Below are positions 8,376 to 15,504 of a stretch of 64,000 nt of DNA, one piece after another. The DNA comes from Fibrobacter sp. (GTDB taxonomy: Bacteria; Fibrobacterota; Fibrobacteria; Fibrobacterales; Fibrobacteraceae): positions 248,001-312,000 of the forward strand of contig JAFPWY010000009.1 in assembly GCA_017412605.1 (NCBI GenBank), in the 5' to 3' direction. Both the position numbers and the translations under genes were made by a program. The notes below the pieces were generated by a model. It saw only the letters and a list, made by a program, of their open reading frames with translations, was not told where the DNA came from and searched no databases. The first letter of the stretch is position 1, and every line of letters begins with the position of its first letter.

Positions 8376-9029
8376 ATGACAAAGAGACTAAGCACATCCA
8401 TTCTGACGGCCCTTACCATCGCAGTCACGGCTGTCTTGAACGCATGCTACTGCGAAGATTGCACAGACACCTGCAGCGATGTAACACATGATAAATGGGA
8501 CCTGTTTGATTTTCAGAAAGAAAAGAACTTCTTCGGGCAAGCCAAAAGCGCCCATTACAGCCATTCCGATGGTTTCGAAGTCGACATGAAGCGCAGCAAG
8601 GACTCCACTTACAAAGAAAAGCATTCTGACTTCTGCTACGAATCCACCGAAGAAATGCGCCTGCTAAGGTACACCTCCACCGATCCCGTCATGGATATCG
8701 AAATCCTTCTCTACGAGACCCATAACGAAGGGTACGTCAATATAAGTTTCGCCGATAACGATTTCAGCTTTATAGCCGACTCAAACGGAAATATCTCAGA
8801 CGACATCGAAATGCTTGATACGGCCCGTTTCAACGGAACCCTTTACGACAGCGTCTACGTTATTCCCGGATTCAAATTTATAACCCGGGAACAGCATCGG
8901 TTTGAAATGGATATCCAGGACAGCGGAGCTCTAGCATTCATTTCCAAGACAAAGGGTATCTTGAGTATCCAGACAACCGATGGCGACACGCTCACGCTCA
9001 TGGAAAAAAGCGGGAAGCACAAAGAATAA
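8376..9029 (+). CDS. Putative lipoprotein of unknown function
   Basis: A 217-residue protein with a lipoprotein signal ending in the lipobox LNAC, followed by a Cys/Asp-rich stretch (YCEDCTDTCSD) that could form disulfides. The mature part is acidic and beta-rich with no recognised domain. The frame is open to 8301, but ATG 8376 is chosen because AAGGAG precedes it by 9 bases and it opens directly on the signal peptide. It appears to be a single gene with its own promoter. A role in the envelope is inferred only from the lipid anchor. Confidence 0.75.
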   Translation: MTKRLSTSILTALTIAVTAVLNACYCEDCTDTCSDVTHDKWDLFDFQKEKNFFGQAKSAHYSHSDGFEVDMKRSKDSTYKEKHSDFCYESTEEMRLLRYTSTDPVMDIEILLYETHNEGYVNISFADNDFSFIADSNGNISDDIEMLDTARFNGTLYDSVYVIPGFKFITREQHRFEMDIQDSGALAFISKTKGILSIQTTDGDTLTLMEKSGKHKE

Positions 9030-9083
9030 GGGTTTTCCGATCGTAAGGACGAAAAAAAGGCTTACTGAACGGAACTCCAGAGG

Positions 9084-9884
9084 CTAGGACTTTTTAGCCT
9101 TCGCCTGCCTCCAGAATTCCTGGAGGCGTTCCGCAGATTCTTCGCTCATTTCCTTGCCTTCTGCACGGGCAAGGTTTTCTACAATACGGAAGCGCTTCTC
9201 GAATTTCGAGTTCGCTCTCTGCAAGGCGTTCGCGGCATTGAACCCGCTATGCCTGGCCACGTTCACCAACGAGAACAGCATATCCCCGAATTCGTCTTCC
9301 ATACGCTCGACATTGGGGTTTTCCGGACTGGCCGCTTGCATTTCGGCACGAAATTCATTAAATTCTTCTTGCGCCTTGTCAAATACGGGCTCGGGATCCA
9401 CCCAGTCGAAGCCGACTCTCGCGGCTCTGCGCTGGAGTTCCTGAGCACGGGCCAACGTCGGCAAGCTCTTACTTACTTTATCCATGATAGAGCTGCCAGG
9501 CATTGATTTATTGTTCTTCTCGGAGGACTTGATTTGGTCCCACTGCCGGACCACCCCGGAGGCGCCATTCACCTTGGCATCGCCGAACACATGAGGATGG
9601 CGGCGGACCATCTTTTCACAAATTCCCTGCACGACATCGTCGATGGTAAAGCTGCCCTCGTCCTTGGCCACCTGCGAATGGAATATGACCTGGAACAGGA
9701 CATCGCCTAGTTCCTCGCACATGTGGGCCTTGTCGCCATCCTGTGCAGCGTCGATGAACTCGCAGGATTCTTCAATCAAGTAAGGCAACAGCGAACGTGT
9801 CGTCTGCTGTCTGTCCCAAGGGCAGCCGTTCTCCGAACGGAGCTTCGCCATAATGGAAACCAAATCGTCAAAGGAATATTTCAT
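9084..9884 (-). CDS. mazG: MazG nucleoside triphosphate pyrophosphohydrolase
   Basis: A 266-residue cytoplasmic enzyme that hydrolyses NTPs/dNTPs to monophosphate and PPi (nucleotide-pool cleaning, ppGpp modulation). It opens on LRSENGCPWDRQQT and carries the metal-binding EESCEF...EELGDVLFQ set in the N-terminal repeat. A second, C-terminal repeat has ERMEDEFGDMLFSLVNVAR. Length and both repeats match E. coli MazG. The frame runs on past 9884, but alignment of the N-terminus fixes the start at 9884. That ATG touches the dprA ATG on the other strand (CATATG). A TATCTTTG element lies 5 bases upstream, inside the dprA reading frame, with no ribosome site between. Confidence 0.93.
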   Translation of the reverse strand: MKYSFDDLVSIMAKLRSENGCPWDRQQTTRSLLPYLIEESCEFIDAAQDGDKAHMCEELGDVLFQVIFHSQVAKDEGSFTIDDVVQGICEKMVRRHPHVFGDAKVNGASGVVRQWDQIKSSEKNNKSMPGSSIMDKVSKSLPTLARAQELQRRAARVGFDWVDPEPVFDKAQEEFNEFRAEMQAASPENPNVERMEDEFGDMLFSLVNVARHSGFNAANALQRANSKFEKRFRIVENLARAEGKEMSEESAERLQEFWRQAKAKKS

Positions 9885-10790
9885 ATGAACAAAGATAGAA
9901 AGTACATCAGAATTGAACAGAACGGATTCCCACTTTCGCTTGCGCAATCCAAGTTCTGCCCCAGGCAGCTCTACGTCGCAGGAAACATTCCCAGCACAAC
10001 GGAAAGCGGGATTCCCCTGGTCGGCATCGCTTTGGTCGGCACAAGGCGCCCGTCCAACTCGGCGGCGGAACTTTGCCGCAGGCTCGTATTCTCGCTGAAG
10101 GGAACAAACGCAGTTATCGTCTCGGGGCTCGCGCAGGGAATCGACAGCCTGTGCCACGAAGCCGCGCTCGATGCAGGAATTCCCACCATTGCCGTGCTGG
10201 CCCAGGGGCTCGCCACGCACGTGGAAGGGAGCCGCGGGGAGCTCCTTGAACGCATTCTTGATGCCGGTGGCGCTCTCATTTCGCAATTTGAGCCGGACGT
10301 ACCTGCATACAAGGGCAACTTTATCGCCCGGAACAAGATTATCAGCGGCCTTTGCCAAACGACGGTTGTCGTACAGAGCAAGGCAAAGGGAGGAGCGCTC
10401 CTCACCGCCGACTTCTGCATCGAAGAACAAAAGACGCTCCTCGCCGTCCCGGGAAACTTCGACAGCGAAGTCGCCGCCGGTCCAAACGCGCTTCTCGATT
10501 CAGGCAAGGCGAAACCGGTATTTATCCCCGAGAGTCTGCGCAAACTGGCCGGAATCCAGGAACCGCAGGTGCTGAGCCTACAGGACCTTCCCGCAACGGG
10601 CTGCACCTTGAGCGAACCGGCAAGGGAACTTTTCAAGCAAATGCGAGGCTTCCGCAAGACTATCGACGACATCGAACGCGATAGCAACCTCAAAACCACC
10701 GAACTTTTAGCTATATTGACAGAACTGGAAATAGCAGGTCTCGTTTCGACCCAGGACAACTTCCAATTTTATTTTGACGGAGCGTTTTGA
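9885..10790 (+). CDS. dprA: DNA-processing protein DprA (Smf)
   Basis: A 301-residue DprA, which loads RecA on incoming single-stranded DNA during natural transformation. The Rossmann-like core shows GIALVGTRRPS, VIVSGLAQGIDSLCHEAAL, GGALISQFEP, FIARNKIISGL and KGGALLTADF in order. A C-terminal winged-helix-like segment (residues ~240-300) follows. There is no N-terminal SAM/HhH extension; the protein begins just before the FPLSLAQSKFCPRQLYVAGN region. The start is supported by AAAGGA nine bases upstream, which lies inside the mazG coding region because the two start codons abut. The downstream FtsB-like gene is tightly linked. Confidence 0.92.
   Translation: MNKDRKYIRIEQNGFPLSLAQSKFCPRQLYVAGNIPSTTESGIPLVGIALVGTRRPSNSAAELCRRLVFSLKGTNAVIVSGLAQGIDSLCHEAALDAGIPTIAVLAQGLATHVEGSRGELLERILDAGGALISQFEPDVPAYKGNFIARNKIISGLCQTTVVVQSKAKGGALLTADFCIEEQKTLLAVPGNFDSEVAAGPNALLDSGKAKPVFIPESLRKLAGIQEPQVLSLQDLPATGCTLSEPARELFKQMRGFRKTIDDIERDSNLKTTELLAILTELEIAGLVSTQDNFQFYFDGAF
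9890..9897 (-). promoter_or_regulatory. TAnnTTTG promoter element of mazG, inside dprA
   Basis: On the minus strand the sequence is TATCTTTG, then TTCAT, then the mazG ATG. The five-base gap would put the transcription start at or very near the A of the ATG, giving a leaderless mRNA. The element occupies dprA codons 2-5. Confidence 0.5.
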
Positions 10791-10791
10791 A

Positions 10792-11088
10792 TTGAACAAG
10801 AAAATCTACATCTTTGTAGCCGTTCTACTGGTCCTGATCCTTTTGACCCTGTTCGAACTGTTCATCGGCAAGAACAGCCTGCTCCAACAGAAGCAACTTT
10901 CGGCAGAAATCGCCACCTACCAGGCCGAAATAGATTCCCTGAAAGAGGTTATCGAAGTCCGAAATGCGGAAATCAAGCGCCTCCAGAACGATTCCATGTA
11001 CAAGGAATCCATCTTGCGGACCCGTTACGGGATGAGCCGCGAATCCGAGAAGGTTTTCCAGTTGGTCGAACCGAAATCCGAAAAATAA
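10792..11088 (+). CDS. Septum formation initiator, FtsB/DivIC family
   Basis: A 98-residue bitopic membrane protein: short cytoplasmic N-terminus, one membrane segment (IYIFVAVLLVLILLTLFELF, residues ~4-23) and a periplasmic coiled coil (LQQKQLSAEIATYQAEIDSLKE region). The end has the RTRYGMSRESEKVFQLVEP motif typical of FtsB/DivIC, which links FtsL and FtsQ in the divisome. No ATG is present. TTG 10792 is chosen because it directly follows the dprA stop and has GGAG nine bases upstream; an earlier TTG at 10774 overlaps dprA and has no better site. It is probably co-transcribed with dprA. Confidence 0.88.
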   Translation: MNKKIYIFVAVLLVLILLTLFELFIGKNSLLQQKQLSAEIATYQAEIDSLKEVIEVRNAEIKRLQNDSMYKESILRTRYGMSRESEKVFQLVEPKSEK

Positions 11089-11128
11089 TGTATCTTGATT
11101 AAGAGTTTGTCACAAACAGGACCGGATT

Positions 11129-12874
11129 ATGGAAGCCTCAAGAAAGATAATCAACAAGTTCCTTACGACGAAGTATAGCGGGAACGAGCTTAAGAGCGAA
11201 CTTTTCCGCGCAGGCGAAGCCGCATGCGAAGAAGGCTGGACCTACATGGACGCCGCCTTCCAGCTAGGCCAAAAAGCCCAGGACGACGGGCTTTCCGTAA
11301 CCGAAGCAGAACAAATCCTGCGCAGAGCATTCTCCGACGAGAAACGCTCATCCAAGCGCGTTCCCGAAAAGGTCGTCGAGGAGGTCCCGGACGAACCCGC
11401 CGCCCAGCCCCAGGCAGTCCCGGCAGCACCGAAAGTCGCCCCGAATATCATCTCGCCGCTTTCCGCCAGCATGATTTCCATGGAGCAGATGCTCGCCATG
11501 GGGCTTGACACGCAGTCCCTGGAACTCCTGCAGAACCACAAAATCGACCCGGAAGCGCTATCCATTCCCTGGCCGACAGCCGACTGGCGCAAGGACCTGG
11601 CCAAGCTCCTTAGCGTAGCCTTCGAGCCCGACGAAACCATCGAATTCAAGGTTTCCGAGACCCCAACCGCCACAACGGAGCTCGTCTCGAACATCGTCGA
11701 CCAGGACGAAGCCCTTAAGAAAATCATGAAGAGCTTGGACAGCGCCGAAGGCGCCCTGCTCTGCATCAACTCCGTCAAAGGCGGCAAGGACGCCCGCGAC
11801 GAAAGCTGGCACTACCGCTATGTGGTGGTGGACAACCCCAAGATTTCCCTGGCCAAGCAGCTCGCCTATTACAAGGCGCTGAACCTGCCCTGCGTGGCGC
11901 TAGTCAACACGGGTGCAAACTCCGTGCAGGCATGGGTCCGCATCGGAGCCGCCGACCAGGAAGAATACAACGAGCGCGTCAACTTCCTGTTCGATACACT
12001 CGATTCCCAAGGTTTCAAGGTCGACCGTTCCTACAACAACCCGAACCAGATGGTCCGCATGCCTGGCGTCCTGCGCGGAGGCAAGCAGCAGTACCTCATC
12101 GGCGTCGAGCAGGGGGCCAAGAACTTCAAGGAATGGCAGGAATGGGTAGAATACTCCCTGGACGGCAAGCCGCTCATCGAGCTCGCGAGCGACAGCGAGG
12201 AACCCCCGAAGAAGGACCCGAGCATCATCGAGAACGTGCTCCGCGCCGGAGAATTTTTCCTGTTCACAGCGCCCCCGAAGAGTGGTAAATCTTTGGCCCT
12301 CATGGATTTAGGCCTTTCCATATGCTACGGGGAAGAATGGTTCGGCAACTCGACCACCTCCAGCGATGTCCTGTTCATCAACTTCGAGCTGACAAAGTCC
12401 GTGTTCCTGAACCGTCTCTACCTGCTGGGTAGCAAGCGAGACCTGAACGCCAGCACATCCAAGTTCGGCTTCCTGAACCTGCGCGGCACGGCCCTCTCCC
12501 CCATCGAGACCGCCCAGCTGATCGCAAAGCGTATCGAAGGTGCTCGCAAGCTCGAGAACCACGACTACAAGGTTGTCATCATCGACCCCATCTCGGCAGT
12601 CCTCCACAACCCCAAGTCCACGCGACTGAGTGGCGCCCCGCACCAGATTCTGATGCAGATGGTGGACACCATCATTGCACTGACCGGCTGCGCCGTCGTT
12701 ACCACGTGCAATATCGACGAATACCCCTACCTGCAATCCCGCGCCGACAGTCTCATGTCGCTGACGCCCGTGGAAGGCAGCTTTAACTTGTACCAAATCA
12801 ACGGAAACTTCCGCGAGTTTCCGAAGATGCTCGCCCGCGAATGTTCCTGGATTTACCCCAGGTTCCTGGTGTAG
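11129..12874 (+). CDS. Primase-like / RepA-type AAA ATPase fusion protein
   Basis: A 581-residue protein. Residues ~1-75 are a helical domain, ~75-110 a Pro/Ala/Val linker, and ~145-350 resemble the archaeo-eukaryotic primase-like domain seen in mobile-element replication proteins (VVVDNP, ALVNTGANSVQAWVRI, NQMVRMPGVLRGG). Residues ~365-581 are a RecA-like AAA_25/RepA ATPase with Walker A APPKSGKS and Walker B VVIIDPIS. In relatives I recall, the second primase motif has His where Gln stands here (SVQAW). Such proteins unwind and prime plasmid or phage DNA, but no integrase, tail or replication-origin genes surround it. Gene order (division protein before, methyltransferase relative after) suggests a resident chromosomal role. 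Function is uncertain. Confidence 0.75.
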   Translation: MEASRKIINKFLTTKYSGNELKSELFRAGEAACEEGWTYMDAAFQLGQKAQDDGLSVTEAEQILRRAFSDEKRSSKRVPEKVVEEVPDEPAAQPQAVPAAPKVAPNIISPLSASMISMEQMLAMGLDTQSLELLQNHKIDPEALSIPWPTADWRKDLAKLLSVAFEPDETIEFKVSETPTATTELVSNIVDQDEALKKIMKSLDSAEGALLCINSVKGGKDARDESWHYRYVVVDNPKISLAKQLAYYKALNLPCVALVNTGANSVQAWVRIGAADQEEYNERVNFLFDTLDSQGFKVDRSYNNPNQMVRMPGVLRGGKQQYLIGVEQGAKNFKEWQEWVEYSLDGKPLIELASDSEEPPKKDPSIIENVLRAGEFFLFTAPPKSGKSLALMDLGLSICYGEEWFGNSTTSSDVLFINFELTKSVFLNRLYLLGSKRDLNASTSKFGFLNLRGTALSPIETAQLIAKRIEGARKLENHDYKVVIIDPISAVLHNPKSTRLSGAPHQILMQMVDTIIALTGCAVVTTCNIDEYPYLQSRADSLMSLTPVEGSFNLYQINGNFREFPKMLARECSWIYPRFLV

Positions 12875-12904
12875 CAAGAGAATTTTCAGGATTTTCCAAA
12901 AGCC

Positions 12905-14161
12905 ATGTTCAAAAAGAAAGAAGCAGAAACGAAACCTGTCAAGATACAGGCCAGCGCCTTTACGCTCGAAGACCACAAAAAACAGCTCGCCGCCTGGATA
13001 GAGGCCGAGCACATCCCCGGAAAATTCCAGGCCTGGTTCACAGCGCCGGCAGACCCGATGCATTCCGATTGGCGCATCAAGTCCGTGTTCAAGGGGACCC
13101 AGGAATTGCTTGAAGTTGAAGTGCCCGTCCGAAAGATGGACGTACCGGAGATCGTGACACAAATTCTTTCGCAACTCCGCAAAGAACACCTCCGCGCCTT
13201 CCGCAAGTCCATCCGCCAGATTTTGCTGCGCGCCACAGGCGATGGAAGATTCGCCATGCTGGTTCAAGCGAACCTTCGCGGCAGAAATTCCGCCCACGGA
13301 AGCAAGACCTTCATTGATTTTGTACAACGTTCCCTTCCGGAAGTCCAGAGCCTGCACTTTATCCAGTGCAAGCCCGACCACCTGTTCGACCCAGCCATAG
13401 CGCAAACCATGAGCACCGAAGCCAAGTGCGTACTGGGTAAAGACTTCATGCCCATTGCCGACACCGGTTTCTCGATGCACGTGCTGGACTGGGCTCCTCG
13501 CGTCAAGGACGCCTGGATCGGCCTTCCCAAGCGCATCGCCGACGCCATCCACCCGACAAAGGGTGACCGCCTGTTCGAGTTCTACTCTGCATCGGCTTAC
13601 GTGGGGGCTTCGCTGGCCAGCATGTTCGATAGCGTCGACTGCCTGGACTGCCGCGAAACAGCAATGCTCTCGACCAAGCACAACGCACGTGCACTCATTG
13701 AGAACAACCTGCGCTTCCACAGACAAAAACTCGACGCCAACTTTTTTGCAAAGTTTTTCCGCAAGCCCGAGAACGAAGGCCGCTGGACATTCTACTTCAA
13801 CCTGCCCGGCGACGAACAGCTCGCGACAGGAGTCGTCCAGTCAGCTGCCGCCGCACGCCCGGAACGCATTCTCCTCCAGACATCCAACCTCGAGGTGGCC
13901 GCCAAGGAGATCCGCAAGTTCCGCAACGAGGGCTACATGCTCCGCAAGAGCGTTCCCCTGTACCTGGAACCCGGCTCAGCCAAAATCGAAGTGCTGTTCA
14001 TCTTCGTTCCGGACAGAAACGGGCTTTTAGGACGAAATCCGGCCATTTTAGGCAAGTCTAGAAGCGTTCAACGCCCCAAAGAACGCATCGAAAGGGCAAA
14101 AACAGGCAATATTCCGCATTTTGTGCAAAAAAGCCCTACCTTTAAGTCGAGAAAAGATTAA
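12905..14161 (+). CDS. Degenerate RlmD/TrmA-like methyltransferase relative
   Basis: A 418-residue protein that follows the layout of RNA uracil-C5 methyltransferases without their active site. The SAM-binding motif, normally DLYCGxGxF, reads EFYSASAYVG. The catalytic DPPRxG motif reads NLPGDEQ. The nucleophile motif VSCNP reads LQTSNL, so the Cys is Ser327. The flanking family pattern remains (NARALIENN, ARPERILLQ, FRNEGYMLRKSVPLYLEPGS, VEVLFIF-like end). The N-terminal half (IPGKFQAWFTA, MHSDWRIKSVF) fits a substrate-binding region. Methylation activity is unlikely; an RNA-binding or assembly role is possible. It starts 30 bases after the primase-like gene in the same direction. Confidence 0.7.
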   Translation: MFKKKEAETKPVKIQASAFTLEDHKKQLAAWIEAEHIPGKFQAWFTAPADPMHSDWRIKSVFKGTQELLEVEVPVRKMDVPEIVTQILSQLRKEHLRAFRKSIRQILLRATGDGRFAMLVQANLRGRNSAHGSKTFIDFVQRSLPEVQSLHFIQCKPDHLFDPAIAQTMSTEAKCVLGKDFMPIADTGFSMHVLDWAPRVKDAWIGLPKRIADAIHPTKGDRLFEFYSASAYVGASLASMFDSVDCLDCRETAMLSTKHNARALIENNLRFHRQKLDANFFAKFFRKPENEGRWTFYFNLPGDEQLATGVVQSAAAARPERILLQTSNLEVAAKEIRKFRNEGYMLRKSVPLYLEPGSAKIEVLFIFVPDRNGLLGRNPAILGKSRSVQRPKERIERAKTGNIPHFVQKSPTFKSRKD

Positions 14162-14206
14162 ATTATTACATAACCTGTTTACTTTCAAAGAGTTACAAGG
14201 ATTATT

Positions 14207-15376
14207 ATGCATTTTGTAAAGTGTGCCACCATATGCCTCGGCGTCGCTTTTCTCGCAGCGTCCGCCTACGTCGTCAAGAAGGGCGACACCCTCTGGGATC
14301 TCAGTGACGAATTCCTGCACGATCCGTTCGCATGGCCCGATTTGTGGGAAAACAACAGGCACATCCACGACCCCCACTGGATTTATCCAGGTGACTCCAT
14401 CTATCTCGGCGACAGCATCAATGCAGAACACCGCCAGAGCAGCGCCGGAAAGCCTCACACCTATCCCTGCGCAGCGGCAACTCCCGACTCCAGCCTGCCG
14501 AAGGGCGTAAGCGCAGTCGGATGCGACGAAAACGACGAGCGCAACGGCGACTTTGAGTCCATGCTCGGCGACCTCCGCAGCCGCGACAAGAAGAAGAAGA
14601 AGGTTGTTTCGAAGGACGAATACTACTACCTGAAGCGTCCTGCTCCGAAAATTTTCAACGGCTACTACCAAGTACTGGCACCGGAAGTCCTGTCTCTTGA
14701 TTCCCTCAAGAAGATGAAAAACTATTTCTCCATCCGTTCCGGAGAGCGTAAGGAACCCATCATCCACATTCCTGAGAACGAGGTGGTCGTAGGCATTGGC
14801 AAGAAAACGAACCAGAACCTGAAAAAGGGCGACATCGTCGAAATCATCGATGCCCGTTCCATTGACGTGCCGACAGTCCGCGGCGTGAACTTTGAAAAGT
14901 ACGCGCTGCTCCGCCTCGCCGGCTATGCAAAGATTACCGCCATCGGCGACACGCTCTCGCGTGCCCAGATCGTGCAAAGTTTCAGGGAAATCAAGATTAA
15001 CCAGTCCAAGGCAAGGCTCAAGGAACCGCTGAAAACGCTGAACGTGACTTCCTATGAAGACGTAAAGGAATCCAACGTGGACAGCATGGCCGTCATCCGC
15101 TATTCCATGGACCCGATGCTCATCATTGGAGCATACTCCTACATCCTGGTGGATAGGGGCACCAAGCAGCAGTACAACACTGGCGATGCTGTTGCCATCT
15201 GGGAACTGGACAAGTCCGACGCTACCATACCTCCCCGTCTGCTGGGCCGCGGTGTCATCGCGCGTTCCGGAGAAAACGAATCCGCCGTTCTCATTCACGA
15301 AATTTATTCGAACAACCGTCGTATAGAAGTCGGACACAGAGTGTCCATCACGCATAAAGCACAACTAGCACAGTGA
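14207..15376 (+). CDS. Exported LysM-domain protein
   Basis: A 389-residue protein with a signal peptide (cleavage near residue 20, after AASA) followed directly by a LysM domain: AYVVKKGDTLWDLSDEFL, then FAWPDLWENN and a PGDSIYL end. LysM binds the glycan of peptidoglycan, so the protein should sit in the periplasm. The remaining ~310 residues are beta-rich with a KKKKK-type basic patch (RSRDKKKKKVVS) and no known enzyme motif. ACAAGGA precedes the ATG. A tiny membrane protein overlaps its stop and a histidine kinase follows, so it may be the cell-wall-facing member of a sensing operon. Confidence 0.8.
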   Translation: MHFVKCATICLGVAFLAASAYVVKKGDTLWDLSDEFLHDPFAWPDLWENNRHIHDPHWIYPGDSIYLGDSINAEHRQSSAGKPHTYPCAAATPDSSLPKGVSAVGCDENDERNGDFESMLGDLRSRDKKKKKVVSKDEYYYLKRPAPKIFNGYYQVLAPEVLSLDSLKKMKNYFSIRSGERKEPIIHIPENEVVVGIGKKTNQNLKKGDIVEIIDARSIDVPTVRGVNFEKYALLRLAGYAKITAIGDTLSRAQIVQSFREIKINQSKARLKEPLKTLNVTSYEDVKESNVDSMAVIRYSMDPMLIIGAYSYILVDRGTKQQYNTGDAVAIWELDKSDATIPPRLLGRGVIARSGENESAVLIHEIYSNNRRIEVGHRVSITHKAQLAQ

Positions 15377-15489
15377 CAAGGGCATTATTCATCACGGCAG
15401 CCATTCTGCTGATTGTTCTTACCCTCCTTATGGGAGGGAGCGTCCTTATTTTGCAATGCCCCGCACTTTCGGTCCTAATCCCCATTTAA
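15373..15489 (+). CDS. Small membrane protein, 38 residues
   Basis: A GTG-initiated frame whose start overlaps the LysM gene stop by four bases (GTGA), the classic coupling arrangement. It encodes a single hydrophobic segment (ALFITAAILLIVLTLLMGG) with a short polar start (VTR) and ends in LSVLIPI. The stop lies 15 bases before the histidine kinase ATG, leaving room only for that gene's GGAG site. It thus fills the gap exactly. It could be a small regulator of the kinase, as known for other short membrane proteins. It is too short for homology to be judged by eye. Confidence 0.55.
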   Translation: MTRALFITAAILLIVLTLLMGGSVLILQCPALSVLIPI

Positions 15490-15504
15490 CGGAGACGGAC
15501 TCAA

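Noticed and set aside
9885-10430. N-terminal extension of mazG over dprA
   Set aside because: The 182 extra residues are the antisense of dprA; MazG homologues begin at MKYSFDDL, position 9884.
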